Below are positions 33,477-42,951 of a stretch of 64,000 nucleotides of DNA, one piece after another. This DNA comes from Desulfuromusa sp. GTDB lineage: Bacteria > Desulfobacterota > Desulfuromonadia > Desulfuromonadales > Geopsychrobacteraceae. Each line of letters starts with the position of its first letter. The stretch's first letter is position 1. The translations under genes and the position numbers were made by a program. Location: NCBI GenBank assembly GCA_021647765.1, contig JAKIUD010000008.1, positions 6,173 to 70,172 of the forward strand, read 5' to 3'. Under the pieces are notes generated by a model. That model had not been told where the DNA came from. It made no database searches and saw only the letters and a list, made by a program, of their open reading frames with translations.

Positions 33477-34214
33477 CTATCCAAAACTTTTAACCAATGA
33501 ACCAATCACCAGCGACCAACCATCCACCAAAACGAAAAGGAGTATCTTAAACGGAAGGGATACAATAATCGGTGGCAACATCATCATCCCCATTGACATC
33601 AAAATCGAGGCAACAATCATATCGACCATCAAAAAGGGGACAAACAAAAGGAAACCCATCTGAAAAGCACGTTTCAGTTCCGAAAGCATAAATGCTGGTA
33701 TCAGGGTCATCATGGAAATATCAGCCTGGTTATCCGGCTGTGGTGATTTGGAAATATCAACCAACAGTTGCAGATCTTTCTCTCCAACCTGAGAAAACAT
33801 AAATTCACGCATTGGCTGCAAAGCCTCTTTCAAGGCTTTTTCCTGGCTGATCTGTTTGTTCAGATATGGCTGTAACGCTTGCTCATTGATCTGGTTGAAA
33901 ACTGGTGCCATAACAAAAAAGGTCAAAAACAGTGCCAGACCGATCACAATTTGATTTGAAGGGGCAGACTGGGTTCCCAGCGCCTGACGCATGAACGATA
34001 AAACAATGACAATCCGGGTAAAACCCGTGGTCATTAACAGGATCGCTGGAGCAACGGAAAGAATCGTCAAAACAACCAGAATTTGTAGGGCGGTGGAAAC
34101 CTCTCCTGGCTCAGTCGCCTCCCCAATTCCAACGGTAATTGTCGGCAACCCTGCAGCAAAAGCACCAAGCGGCAGCAACAAACACAACAGCAGAAAAGCA
34201 ATCTTCAGCTTCAT
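33477..34214 (-). CDS. fliP: Flagellar export gate protein FliP
   Basis: A 245-residue membrane protein of the FliPQR gate. It has a cleavable-type signal sequence (IAFLLLCLLLPLGAFAAG) and then the FliP core: TGFTRIVIVLSFMRQALGTQ, PSNQIVIGLALFLTFFVMAP, and MDI-type end LVDGWSLVIGSLVKSFG. It overlaps fliO by four bases. Confidence 0.96.
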   Translation of the reverse strand: MKLKIAFLLLCLLLPLGAFAAGLPTITVGIGEATEPGEVSTALQILVVLTILSVAPAILLMTTGFTRIVIVLSFMRQALGTQSAPSNQIVIGLALFLTFFVMAPVFNQINEQALQPYLNKQISQEKALKEALQPMREFMFSQVGEKDLQLLVDISKSPQPDNQADISMMTLIPAFMLSELKRAFQMGFLLFVPFLMVDMIVASILMSMGMMMLPPIIVSLPFKILLFVLVDGWSLVIGSLVKSFG

Positions 34215-34582
34215 GATTTCTCTCCTTCCAACTGTTGCAATGTTTCAGAAAATTTGTCACCCGATGGGACTTTACTTAGATATTCGATTCGATCATTACT
34301 CATTCCAAGCAGCATCTCTTCTCCACGAACTTTAACCACACAAAGAAATTTGCGCCCCCCTAAAGGTCTTGTTTCTAATACTTGTATCAAACCATTTTTT
34401 TTCTGCGGCAACATCCTGAAACCTTTGCGGCTGGCAGCATAAAGCAGCAGCAAGATCCCAATAACAACGGCAAATGCGGCTAGCATTTTCAGGGAGGATC
34501 CAAGCAAACTCGGCGCAACTATCGTATCAGCAGCAAAAACTGGCTGAGCGACAAACACAAATAAACATGCTAACAGACGCAT
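34211..34582 (-). CDS. fliO: Flagellar protein FliO
   Basis: A 123-residue membrane protein: a signal-like N-terminus (LLACLFVFVAQPVFAAD), a single helix (MLAAFAVVIGILLLLYAASR), then a small cytoplasmic domain with LETRPLGGRKFLCVVKVRGE typical of FliO. FliO helps assemble FliP. Position between fliN and fliP confirms the call. Confidence 0.88.
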   Translation of the reverse strand: MRLLACLFVFVAQPVFAADTIVAPSLLGSSLKMLAAFAVVIGILLLLYAASRKGFRMLPQKKNGLIQVLETRPLGGRKFLCVVKVRGEEMLLGMSNDRIEYLSKVPSGDKFSETLQQLEGEKS

Positions 34583-34585
34583 AAA

Positions 34586-34915
34586 TCAGCCTAATTTTTC
34601 AATTCGCTCTGCGGGGCTGACCACATCGGTCAATCGCAAACCAAATTTTTCATTGACGACAACGGCTTCACCACGAGCAATGAGGCGTAAATTGACGTAA
34701 AGGTCTAAGGGTTCACCTGCCAGTTTATCAAGTTCAACCAGTGATCCTTCCTGCAACTGCAACAGATCGCGAACCAGAATACGAGATCGACCAACTTCTA
34801 CTGAAACCTCCAGAGGGATATCAAGCAACAAGTCAATTCCGCGCTCGTCAAAATTACTCTTGGGAGCAGCAGCGTCCATAGATTGTCCATTTTCCAGATT
34901 TGTATCACTCATCAT
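34586..34915 (-). CDS. fliN: Flagellar motor switch protein FliN
   Basis: A 109-residue C-ring protein. The SpoA domain reads LDIPLEVSVEVGRSRILVRD, LQEGSLVELDKLAGEPLDLY and ARGEAVVVNEKFGLRLTDVV. It starts directly after the fliM stop, as expected for switch proteins made together. Confidence 0.94.
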   Translation of the reverse strand: MMSDTNLENGQSMDAAAPKSNFDERGIDLLLDIPLEVSVEVGRSRILVRDLLQLQEGSLVELDKLAGEPLDLYVNLRLIARGEAVVVNEKFGLRLTDVVSPAERIEKLG

Positions 34916-35920
34916 CTATCCTCCGTTGGGAACCCGCCCCATAATACGAATTGCTTTTTTAGCCCCCTGAACCCCGGCCATGCCGAGAAACTTCGGCCGT
35001 TTTTCTACCAAAATTTTAAGCGGTGTATCTGGTTTACAACCAAGATCGATCACATCCCCAACCTGAAAATTGAGAATGTCACGAACCCGCAGCGACAATG
35101 TTGCCAACTGGGCTTCAAGTTCAACTTCCATATAATTCAGTTCATCACAAACCAGAGATTGCCATTTACTATTCTGAATCGCACTGGTCGGAACAGCTTT
35201 AATCTGCTGTTTCTTCTGCAATGGTTCTAGTGCTGTATGGGGAATAACCAGGGTGATATCCCCTTCAAGGCTATCAATAGTCACCTTAAAACGAGCCACA
35301 ACAACATTAACTTCCGGGCTGACAAAATTTAGTAGCCGCAGATTAGTAACAACCTCAACCAGAGATGTTTTGATTTCTTGTAACTGCAGAAACCCTTTAT
35401 TCAACTCCGGGCAGCTTGAGTTAATAACGTCACGAATAACATTCAGCTCAATAGCGCTCATTTCCCGGCTGGGAACCAGAGCCTGAGCATCTGATGTTCC
35501 ACCGAGAACCATTTCAACCAGAGAGAAAGAGAGTTGTTCGTCAAAAACCAGCAAACCACCACCCGATAGGGGTTCCAGCTGCAAGACACCAATGGCGCCA
35601 CGCCCGGATAAGCGCTGTAATAAAGCATCAAAGGACATCGACTCCATCGCTTCAAGTTTGATATGGACGGAACGCTGAAAGCGGGTTGACAGGGAAAGAG
35701 CATAGTTCCGCGCGAAACTGTCAAGAATCAGATCGTAATTTTTAAGCTTCCATCCTTCTGTGCTATTGGCCTTAAAAAGATTACAGATTTCTGCCGCAGA
35801 AGAGCCCGTCGGCCCTAAACCTGGGTCGGATTCCAAACCAACCGATTCAATATCGACATCACCGTGCCTGACGGCCGATAGAAGGTCGGAAATCTCTTCT
35901 TTACTGAGTATCTTTTCCAC
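34916..35920 (-). CDS. fliM: Flagellar motor switch protein FliM
   Basis: A 334-residue C-ring protein. The N-terminal SKEEISDLLSAV is the CheY-P-binding segment. The middle domain carries LQRLSGRGAIGVLQLEPLSG (with the GGxG-type loop of FliM) and the C-terminal SpoA domain FQVGDVIDLGCKPDTPLKIL. Retention of the CheY-binding motif implies chemotactic control, although no che genes are in this window. Confidence 0.95.
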   Translation of the reverse strand: MEKILSKEEISDLLSAVRHGDVDIESVGLESDPGLGPTGSSAAEICNLFKANSTEGWKLKNYDLILDSFARNYALSLSTRFQRSVHIKLEAMESMSFDALLQRLSGRGAIGVLQLEPLSGGGLLVFDEQLSFSLVEMVLGGTSDAQALVPSREMSAIELNVIRDVINSSCPELNKGFLQLQEIKTSLVEVVTNLRLLNFVSPEVNVVVARFKVTIDSLEGDITLVIPHTALEPLQKKQQIKAVPTSAIQNSKWQSLVCDELNYMEVELEAQLATLSLRVRDILNFQVGDVIDLGCKPDTPLKILVEKRPKFLGMAGVQGAKKAIRIMGRVPNGG

Positions 35921-35972
35921 ACCGAAACCCTTTATTGATGCAACACCAATAGATTAGTAGCTAAGCCATCGA

Positions 35973-36470
35973 CTATTGGACGACAAAATCGGTGAAATAA
36001 ATTCGCTTAACCTTACCTTTAAGCAGAATACTGTTAATTTTATTGATCAATTCTGCTCGCAACTGAATTTTCCCCTGCAAATCACTTATCTCACTAAAAG
36101 TTTTGCTACCAAGCAGTAACAGAACCGCATCCTTAACCTGTGGCATCCGTTGCATGAGTTCCATTGAGGCTTCTTCACCATCAACTTCAATCGTAATCGT
36201 TGCTTTAAGATAGCGACTTTCCTGATCATCCATAATATTGACAATGAAACTGTCCATATTGACCATTGGACCAACCTGCTTAGCCTGCTTTTCCAATTCA
36301 GCCTGTTCCTGCTCTGGAGATATTTTTTCCTCTTTATCTCCACCGAGAAAGAAATAAGCACCAGCTCCACCACCGATCAGTAAAACCAAAACTGCGACAA
36401 TGATGATCAATTTCTTTTTTGATCCGCCACCGCCCTCTTCAGACTCTCCAGCTGCTTCTTTTTTTGCCAT
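35973..36470 (-). CDS. fliL: Flagellar basal body-associated protein FliL
   Basis: A 165-residue protein with a Gly/Lys-rich N-terminus, one membrane helix (LIIIVAVLVLLIGGGAGAYF), and a periplasmic FliL domain (VNMDSFIVNIMDDQESRYLK, INSILLKGKVKRIYFTDFVV). It surrounds and supports the stator MotA/MotB, whose genes are just upstream. Confidence 0.93.
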   Translation of the reverse strand: MAKKEAAGESEEGGGGSKKKLIIIVAVLVLLIGGGAGAYFFLGGDKEEKISPEQEQAELEKQAKQVGPMVNMDSFIVNIMDDQESRYLKATITIEVDGEEASMELMQRMPQVKDAVLLLLGSKTFSEISDLQGKIQLRAELINKINSILLKGKVKRIYFTDFVVQ

Positions 36471-36514
36471 TGTTTTACCCTTCCTTTTTCAGACCTAAAA
36501 TCTTAATTGAACTT

Positions 36515-37240
36515 TTAAAATGGAGACTGATCTTTGGCATCCAATAGATAGGGAAGCTCTTGATCCGGGTCACCCTGGCTTTCCAGCACAAACTCTACCC
36601 GTCGATTCAATGCCCGTTCCCGCTCACTGGTATTCGGAAACAGTGGTTTTTGCGAACCATAACCGGTCGCCGACATTCTACTCAGCGGAACCAACTGATT
36701 TATCGCAAGGAAACGTAATACGACAACCGCACGGTTCACGGAGAGATCCCAGTTGTTCATTTCATCACCAACATTATCGGTATGCCCTTCAATCTTAAGA
36801 TTCAGCGGCAATGGACGAATCAGTTCTGCAACTTTTCTCAGGATCGGTTCCGCTTCTGGTTGGAGATGCCTCTGTGAAGATTTAAACAGGACTGCTGCAT
36901 CAATCCGCAGGACGACGGCACCACGATCCTTTACCAGCTTGATTTTTTTGTTCAACTTCAATTCACGTAATTTGGTTTTTAAACGCCGATAAACCTGTGA
37001 GGTGAAATCATCATTGACCGGCGAAAAAGTGACAATCTTAGGTTGAGTTATTTCAGTTTTATCACTGCTACCCATGACTCCAAATGCCCCTGCTAGAGAA
37101 TCACTTGCCTGCTGGAACTTTTGCTCATCCATATTAGCCATTGACAATAATAAAACAAAAAAGGTCAACAGCAGTGTCACCAGGTCACTAAAAGTGACTA
37201 TCCACATGGGTGCTCCGGCTGGCGGGCACTTTTTTTTCAT
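36515..37240 (-). CDS. motB: Flagellar stator protein MotB
   Basis: A 241-residue stator subunit. One N-terminal helix (WIVTFSDLVTLLLTFFVLLL) holds the ion-binding Asp. The C-terminal OmpA/MotB peptidoglycan-binding domain contains LKIEGHTDNVGDEMNNWDLS and MSATGYGSQKPLFPN. It forms the proton- or sodium-driven stator with MotA, encoded 11 bases upstream. Confidence 0.95.
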   Translation of the reverse strand: MKKKCPPAGAPMWIVTFSDLVTLLLTFFVLLLSMANMDEQKFQQASDSLAGAFGVMGSSDKTEITQPKIVTFSPVNDDFTSQVYRRLKTKLRELKLNKKIKLVKDRGAVVLRIDAAVLFKSSQRHLQPEAEPILRKVAELIRPLPLNLKIEGHTDNVGDEMNNWDLSVNRAVVVLRFLAINQLVPLSRMSATGYGSQKPLFPNTSERERALNRRVEFVLESQGDPDQELPYLLDAKDQSPF

Positions 37241-37251
37241 GATCAGCCCCT

Positions 37252-38016
37252 TTAACCGAAGTTACTCTGACGTTCTTTGGGTGAAACAAATGCGTGCAGC
37301 CGTTGTTCCATCAAGCGTGGATTTTCACCTTCCAGGATTGCCTTCATCCCCTCAGTCACCAGAGTTTTATTTAAAACTTCACTGGCTGAGCGGATCTTCA
37401 ATTTTCCGGAAATCGGATTAGCAATAATATTGGCAATGACAGCACCATAAAAAGTTGTCAACAACGCAACTGCCATCGCGGGACCAATAGACGAAGGATC
37501 ACTCATATTCTGCAGCATCTGCACCAAACCAATCAGGGTACCAATCATCCCCATAGCCGGAGAATAATTGGCAATCGTGGCAAAGATATCAGCCCCCTTA
37601 TCGTGTCGCTCAACGACATATTCAATTTCTTTTTCCAGCATATCTTTAAGGGCTTCCGGTTCCTGGCCATCAACTGCCATCTGTAACCCTTTAAGAAAAA
37701 ACTCATCATCAATCTCATTCATCACCGCCTGCAACGAAAGAATCCCTTCTTTGCGTGCTTTCCCGGCATAGGTAATCAATTTTTCAATTGTATCAACAGG
37801 CGAATGAGCTTTATGGAAAAACGCTTTGCGGGCAACATTGAAAGCACCGAGAAGATCCCCAAATGGAAAGTGCACCAGAACGGTACCGATGGTTCCACCG
37901 ATAACGATGATTAACGAAGCAATATCGATAAAGATCATCAGGGAACCACCCTGCAGGATGGCAGAAAGCATTAAGCCAAAGGCAGAAACCAAACCGATAA
38001 TTGTTGCGAGATCCAT
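37252..38016 (-). CDS. motA: Flagellar stator protein MotA
   Basis: A 254-residue four-helix stator subunit. Seen: ASLIIVIGGTIGTVLVHFPF, the cytoplasmic domain with ARKEGILSLQAVMNEIDDEF, and YSPAMGMIGTLIGLVQMLQN and MAVALLTTFYGAVIANIIAN, which line the channel. It is the first gene after a sigma-54-like promoter and begins the downstream flagellar unit. Confidence 0.95.
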   Translation of the reverse strand: MDLATIIGLVSAFGLMLSAILQGGSLMIFIDIASLIIVIGGTIGTVLVHFPFGDLLGAFNVARKAFFHKAHSPVDTIEKLITYAGKARKEGILSLQAVMNEIDDEFFLKGLQMAVDGQEPEALKDMLEKEIEYVVERHDKGADIFATIANYSPAMGMIGTLIGLVQMLQNMSDPSSIGPAMAVALLTTFYGAVIANIIANPISGKLKIRSASEVLNKTLVTEGMKAILEGENPRLMEQRLHAFVSPKERQSNFG

Positions 38017-38139
38017 ATTTGTCCTCTATCTTATTTTTATTCAGCCGTAACTTTTATCCCAACCAAGGATGTCCAATCAGGCAAAAGACTTAAAAAGTTA
38101 TAACTTTCGGATGACCAAATTTAGTATCGACTAACTGTC

Positions 38140-38156
38140 AAGCAGGTTACGTGCCA
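38140..38156 (-). promoter_or_regulatory. Sigma-54 (-24/-12) promoter upstream of motA
   Basis: The minus strand reads TGGCACGTAACCTGCTT, matching the TGGCAC-N5-TTGC consensus with exact GG-N10-GC spacing. It lies about 125 bases upstream of the motA ATG, after the terminator of the preceding flgE unit. It would place motA and the genes behind it under RpoN and an NtrC-type activator. Confidence 0.72.
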
Positions 38157-38235
38157 TTTTAATGGGATATGCTAATAATTTTAAAACCAAATAAAATCAA
38201 CTGGTTACAAACCACAAAAACAAGACCTCCTACAA

Positions 38236-38277
38236 ACAAAGAATGCCGCCACTGAAAATCAGGGCGGCATTCTTTGT
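38236..38277 (-). terminator. Rho-independent-type terminator after flgE
   Basis: A 15-bp inverted repeat (ACAAAGAATGCCGCC / GGCGGCATTCTTTGT) 25 bases beyond the flgE stop, with T-rich sequence on the 3' side of the stem. It divides the flagellar genes into two transcription units. Confidence 0.8.
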
Positions 38278-38302
38278 TATGTCATGATTTTGACCTGCTG
38301 GA

Positions 38303-39634
38303 CTAACGTTTCAGATTGATAACTTCAGCTAACATCTCATCAGTTGTCGTAATCGTTTTTGAGTTGGCTGAAAAACCACGCTGAGTCGTAATCATTTTAA
38401 CAAATTCCTGAGCCATATCAACGTTCGAAAGCTCCAAAGCATTGGTAAAGATGTTACCAACTCCCGATCCAATCGTACCAACAACCGGAGCACCAGAGGT
38501 AGTGCTCTGGGCATACATATTACTGCCAATTTTGGTCAAGGAACTCGGGTTGGTGAATTTCGCCAACGGAATACGCATTAATTCGCGTGGTGTTCCGTTG
38601 GAAAAATTTCCGACGACGTTACCAAATTCGTCAACACTCAATTTAACCAGGGTTCCCGTACCGAAACCATCTTGCTCCTGCGATACAACCACTGAAGGAC
38701 TTGCATACTGACTGGTCTGCATATCAATGGAAACCTGCTGGGTCTGAACAGCACCATTGACCCAATCCAGAGCTCCGGCTGTTGTATTTGCAGTAGGTCT
38801 TGGAAAAACAGGATCACTGCTGGTATCACCAGCCACCGTGTAAAGATCAACTCCATCGATAGTAATCAAATCTCCACTGGCATCAAACCCCAGCGATCCA
38901 CTACCAACAATCTCCAGAACACCAGAGGTACCACCAGTGACTTCTCCGCCATCGACCACGGTATTCCAATCCCATGCCTGGTCAGCTGTTTTGGTAAAAT
39001 AGGTCGTCATCAGATGGGTGCTGCCCAAGCTGTCAAAAACCTGAATTGAAGTCGCATAGTTTGAAGTCGCAGATGGATCCAGAGGATCAAAACCTGCAGC
39101 TATGGCTGTAGAATCAGAATCAAGGTTGGTATTCAAATTAATATTTGCTGTCGGCCCTGCCGGGGTAAACGATTGGGTGTTAGCCCAGATCGGGGTCAGA
39201 TCGCCGACTGTATTGCCATTGACATCCAGCTGGTATCCCATCACGTTGTATCCTTCGGGATTCACCAGAAACCCTTCGGCATTAAAACGGAATGCTCCGG
39301 CTCGGGTATAGTTGTTGGACGTATTTCCGGTTGATGGATCACTGACGATAAAAAGACCCGCCCCCTCGACCGCCAGATCGGTATTGGTTTCAGTATTTTC
39401 GAAGGTTCCCTGGCTAAAGATAGTATCCACGGTCGACAGACCAACACCCCGACCAACCTGAGACGTTCCACCAGAGCCAGAAACCTGACTTGATAGCAGA
39501 TCGCCGAAAATCGTCCGGCTCGATTTAAATCCGACAGTATTAGCGTTAGCAAGGTTGTCACCAAGAACGCTCATCGCATTAGCATTAGCATTGAGTCCAC
39601 TGACTCCACTATAAAGAGCACTCGATACTCCCAT
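38303..39634 (-). CDS. flgE: Flagellar hook protein FlgE
   Basis: A 443-residue axial protein. N-terminal ALYSGVSGLNANANAMSVLG then DNLANANTVGFKSSRTIFGD; the rod/hook core ENTETNTDLAVEGAGLFIVS; a central Thr/Asp-rich insertion; C-terminal LELSNVDMAQEFVKMITTQR and TTTDEMLAEVINLKR. The ATG at 39634 is preferred to one ten codons earlier because MGVSSALYSG is the family start. Confidence 0.94.
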   Translation of the reverse strand: MGVSSALYSGVSGLNANANAMSVLGDNLANANTVGFKSSRTIFGDLLSSQVSGSGGTSQVGRGVGLSTVDTIFSQGTFENTETNTDLAVEGAGLFIVSDPSTGNTSNNYTRAGAFRFNAEGFLVNPEGYNVMGYQLDVNGNTVGDLTPIWANTQSFTPAGPTANINLNTNLDSDSTAIAAGFDPLDPSATSNYATSIQVFDSLGSTHLMTTYFTKTADQAWDWNTVVDGGEVTGGTSGVLEIVGSGSLGFDASGDLITIDGVDLYTVAGDTSSDPVFPRPTANTTAGALDWVNGAVQTQQVSIDMQTSQYASPSVVVSQEQDGFGTGTLVKLSVDEFGNVVGNFSNGTPRELMRIPLAKFTNPSSLTKIGSNMYAQSTTSGAPVVGTIGSGVGNIFTNALELSNVDMAQEFVKMITTQRGFSANSKTITTTDEMLAEVINLKR

Positions 39635-39707
39635 TTTATTTCTCCTGTTTGGAAGCCGCGTCAATCAGTCGGCGGCTTGCGAACCTCCTCAAAGAGGACC
39701 AGTTCGG

Positions 39708-40094
39708 TTAGGCAATTACAGCGCTGTCGATCTTGGTAAAGACGTTGTTTTTCAACTGGTCTTTGTCAACAACGGTAACCACGGTATCATTCTTGACACT
39801 CACCACCAGAGCGGTATCATCGATCATCACCAGGGACTCTCTGCCCCCTTTGGCTTGCACCTGTGAGACGGCCTGTTCAAGCCGTTGTAACTGGTCGGGG
39901 CTGAACTGAATTCCCCGGCTATTCATCCTATCGACTGCATGTCGGGAAAACTTAACCCCACCCTGATCAATCTTGTTCTGCAGCAGTTGATCAAAACTGC
40001 CCACGCTACGTGTTGCCCCTGGTTGCTTATTCTGCAAATCAGGAGAACGAAGCGGAGTGATCGGTTGTGGGATAATCGTTATTCGATCGCTCAC
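39708..40094 (-). CDS. Flagellar operon protein of the TIGR02530 family
   Basis: A 128-residue protein lying between flgD and flgE. It contains VKFSRHAVDRMNSRGIQFSP and ESLVMIDDTALVVSVKNDTV followed by VVTVVDKDQLKNNVFTKID, which match the conserved flagellar operon protein family found at this position in many Gram-positive bacteria and deltaproteobacteria. Biochemical role is not established; a hook-assembly or regulatory role has been proposed from context. Overlaps flgD by four bases. Confidence 0.85.
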   Translation of the reverse strand: MSDRITIIPQPITPLRSPDLQNKQPGATRSVGSFDQLLQNKIDQGGVKFSRHAVDRMNSRGIQFSPDQLQRLEQAVSQVQAKGGRESLVMIDDTALVVSVKNDTVVTVVDKDQLKNNVFTKIDSAVIA

Positions 40095-40762
40095 AACGTG
40101 GCTCCGGCCTTTTCTATCTTATTCATGGCAAAGGTTCCGGAATTTGTTTCTAATAAGGGAGTCACCTCACTCATATCAATAACATTAACCCGCCCTTTAA
40201 TCAGGCTATCGGTCTGAACCAAATTATCGTCCTCATCAACTGCCCGAATCGCCAGAGAATAATCACCGGGCTTAAGAGGCATCCCCGTATCACCAAGGCC
40301 ATCCCAACTGATAAAATACTCACCCGGATCACCTTCTTGAGCCGAAATTGTCGCGACAGTTGAACCACTTTGGTTCAACACATACAGTTTGACATCATCA
40401 GCCGGCATATCGAGACGGTAACCAAGCTCGACCGGTTCCCCATTAAAATGGAATTGATCTGTCTGAGCGATGACCTCTTGGCCGATCAAACCCAAGGCCG
40501 ACATCCTTTCCATCTCATTGCTCATGGTTCCGAGTCCCTCCAGGCTCTGGTTGGCATTTTCCAACTGCTCTAAAGAGCTGAATTGTGCCAACTGGGAAGT
40601 AAACTCTGTTGCATCCTCAGGGTTCATGGGATCTTGATTTTCCAACTGGGCAACCAGAAGCTTTAGAAAATCATCTTTTCCCATTGATGTTTTATCTGAT
40701 TCGATGGTATTGAGCGCTGGGTTTGTCGTATAACCACTGGTAATTCCACTAATATCTGCCAT
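40091..40762 (-). CDS. flgD: Flagellar hook assembly (cap) protein FlgD
   Basis: A 223-residue hook scaffold. The N-terminal signature is KDDFLKLLVAQLENQDPMNP then TEFTSQLAQFSSLEQLENAN. The C-terminal half has the FlgD Ig-like and tudor-like domains (YFISWDGLGDTGMPLKPGDY). It follows fliK and precedes flgE in the order expected for hook genes. Confidence 0.94.
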   Translation of the reverse strand: MADISGITSGYTTNPALNTIESDKTSMGKDDFLKLLVAQLENQDPMNPEDATEFTSQLAQFSSLEQLENANQSLEGLGTMSNEMERMSALGLIGQEVIAQTDQFHFNGEPVELGYRLDMPADDVKLYVLNQSGSTVATISAQEGDPGEYFISWDGLGDTGMPLKPGDYSLAIRAVDEDDNLVQTDSLIKGRVNVIDMSEVTPLLETNSGTFAMNKIEKAGATL

Positions 40763-40788
40763 CTAAAGGAAACCTCCTTTCATTGTTT

Positions 40789-42402
40789 TTAGACGTGGAG
40801 GCTGATGCCTCCGCCACCATTCTGCATCAGGTGGGCAAGGGGGATTATCTGTTCCTCCGACTCCAAATTCTGCTGATGCCAGCTCGGTTTCTTCTCAGAA
40901 CCATTGTGCTGATTCTGTTGTGCCAGATTTTCAAATTGACTACTTTGCTGATGTTGGTCAGTGTTAACTTGGAACTGGTCAATTTTCAGCCCTTGCGCAG
41001 CCAAAGCATTGCGTAGCTGAGGGAGATTCCGTTCAAGAACTTCCTGAACCTGATGATTCTGGGCATGGAGATTGGCTTTAATCCGATCACCTTCAACTAT
41101 CAGCTCAAGCCTTAACGAACCAAGTTCAGCAGGTTGCAAGCGGAGAACCATCCGTCCCGATTCACCATTAACACTACCGGAAAGCTGCGTCACTACCTGG
41201 TCAAAGATCTGACTCTCCGTCACTTGCTGACCACTTGCCAATTGGACAACTGGATTTGTTGGCAACATGGTTCTGCTTGCGTCCATACCCTGAACTGGCA
41301 CTTGCCCCTGCGATTGAAGATGGCTAGGTGCCTGATGGGTCAGGTTTTCCAGCATCTGTTTAGCACTGCCAACTGGAAGCTGAACGGTTTCTTCGCGCTG
41401 TTTTTGCGCTACCATCTTTTCTGCTGACAGCAGATCCGCCGATTCACTGTGTTTCAATTCTACCGGTTGTTTGGAATTATGCAGTTGAACCTGTTCTCTG
41501 GTTGTCCGTGTTTGTTGACCAACTGGACGCTGTTCTGTCCGTGGATTGAGCAACCCGGCAAAGCGTGGGTCGATTTCCTCGGCAGTTTCTTCCATCAAGA
41601 AAAATGTTTCTCCACTCTGTTGCCCTGCTACTGCAACATTTTCTTCAGCAACAGAACCTTCAACTGTTGGCGATTTTTGCAAAACGACCGAATCAAAAGC
41701 CTTCTGCAACATCTGTCGCGCCTGCGCCAAATTTTCAATAACCACCGGGGCAATATCCTGCTGTGGCGATTCAGTCATTACAGGAGCAGCCAGTTCAATA
41801 TTTTGTAGCAAACTGGTGTCATGATTGAGCTGCTTTTCAGCAAAGCCCGACAAGTCGACCCCTGCCAGCACCTGCTCTCCATTTAGATCTGTCAAGTCAA
41901 GTTGCTGAACCAGATCATTTAAAAGAGTTTCAATATCGGCGGAATTCTTCTCTACTTCCATCGATCCACCAGTTAACAGTGGTTCGATGCTCTCGGAAAT
42001 CTCAGCACTCTTCATCGGCTCGCCTTTAACCATAGTCTTCAGTAAGTCGATGAGAGCATGCTGAACCTTGGCTTGCAGTTTGGGTTGCTCCTCAACCTCA
42101 GGTTGAGGGCTGCTTGCAACAACAACTTCATTCAAAAGCTCTTTTTGCTCGGTTATCTCGTCCTTCATTTCAGTTTTATGGTTGTGATTGTGGGCAATAA
42201 CTTGCTGATCTTTCGAACCTGCAGAAGTTTCAGGTTGCCTATTAGCGGGTTTGGTTACGGGTTTACTTTCATGCTGCTGACTTGGTTGTTGTTTTTTATT
42301 CAGGACTACGCCAAACTGCTGGTCTCTTTTTAGAGTGTTTCTCGCTGGAGCAACAGGATCCGAAGTGTGCATTCCCATCTCTATCATTGATAATGCATCC
42401 AT
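40789..42402 (-). CDS. fliK: Flagellar hook-length control protein FliK
   Basis: A 537-residue secreted molecular ruler. The first 380 residues are low-complexity and Gln/Glu-rich, as usual. The C-terminal Flg_hook domain is clear: GRMVLRLQPAELGSLRLELI, VEGDRIKANLHAQNHQVQEV and LRNALAAQGLKIDQFQVN. I start at the ATG at 42402, which has GGGAGG at proper spacing, rather than a GTG three codons earlier that abuts the ribosome-binding site. Confidence 0.88.
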   Translation of the reverse strand: MDALSMIEMGMHTSDPVAPARNTLKRDQQFGVVLNKKQQPSQQHESKPVTKPANRQPETSAGSKDQQVIAHNHNHKTEMKDEITEQKELLNEVVVASSPQPEVEEQPKLQAKVQHALIDLLKTMVKGEPMKSAEISESIEPLLTGGSMEVEKNSADIETLLNDLVQQLDLTDLNGEQVLAGVDLSGFAEKQLNHDTSLLQNIELAAPVMTESPQQDIAPVVIENLAQARQMLQKAFDSVVLQKSPTVEGSVAEENVAVAGQQSGETFFLMEETAEEIDPRFAGLLNPRTEQRPVGQQTRTTREQVQLHNSKQPVELKHSESADLLSAEKMVAQKQREETVQLPVGSAKQMLENLTHQAPSHLQSQGQVPVQGMDASRTMLPTNPVVQLASGQQVTESQIFDQVVTQLSGSVNGESGRMVLRLQPAELGSLRLELIVEGDRIKANLHAQNHQVQEVLERNLPQLRNALAAQGLKIDQFQVNTDQHQQSSQFENLAQQNQHNGSEKKPSWHQQNLESEEQIIPLAHLMQNGGGGISLHV

Positions 42403-42438
42403 CTGTTTCACCTCCCTTCTTTTGGATTTTTTTCAGGA

Positions 42439-42951
42439 TCAATATCCCGATTTATCCTTCACCGGTATTTCGGTAAAAGCTTTACTCAGTTCTGTCGCGG
42501 TTTCTGCATCGAGACTATCGAGAATTTTACCCGCGGTCTTCTTCTTAATGCCCAGCAGCAGATCGACTGCTAATTGATAATCAAGTGCTTTAATCAATAC
42601 GGCAGCTTTTTGAGGGTTCATCTTTTCGTAAATCTTACTCAATTCCGCAATCCGCTCCCCTTCCGTCTTTTCTTTACGGTCGAGCAATTGAACCAGCTCA
42701 GTGCGTAGCTGTTGCATCGCCGCGAGCTTCTTATCGACTTCCCCCTCCAAGGTCTTTAGCTGCATTTCCCGAGTATCAATTTTACTTTCCCGCTCGTCTA
42801 ATTTTGCGTACTCATCTTCGATTGATACCAGGATGCGGCGCTCCTCGACCGATGATATCTGATTCTCATCCACCTGCCCTGGCTTTGCCGCAAAGAGAGT
42901 TCCAGAACAAAACATCAACACTATTGTGATCAATATCATTCTCAGGATCAT
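42439..42951 (-). CDS. MotE-like flagellar chaperone (MgtE N-domain-like)
   Basis: A 170-residue exported protein: signal peptide LRMILITIVLMFCSGTLFAA, a long charged coiled coil (residues 40-105), then an MgtE-N-like helical domain EKMNPQKAAVLIKALDYQLA and KKTAGKILDSLDAETATELS. MotE, described in Sinorhizobium, chaperones the stator partner MotC. Similar genes follow fliJ in many deltaproteobacteria. Equivalence in function is inferred. Overlaps fliJ by four bases. Confidence 0.75.
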   Translation of the reverse strand: MILRMILITIVLMFCSGTLFAAKPGQVDENQISSVEERRILVSIEDEYAKLDERESKIDTREMQLKTLEGEVDKKLAAMQQLRTELVQLLDRKEKTEGERIAELSKIYEKMNPQKAAVLIKALDYQLAVDLLLGIKKKTAGKILDSLDAETATELSKAFTEIPVKDKSGY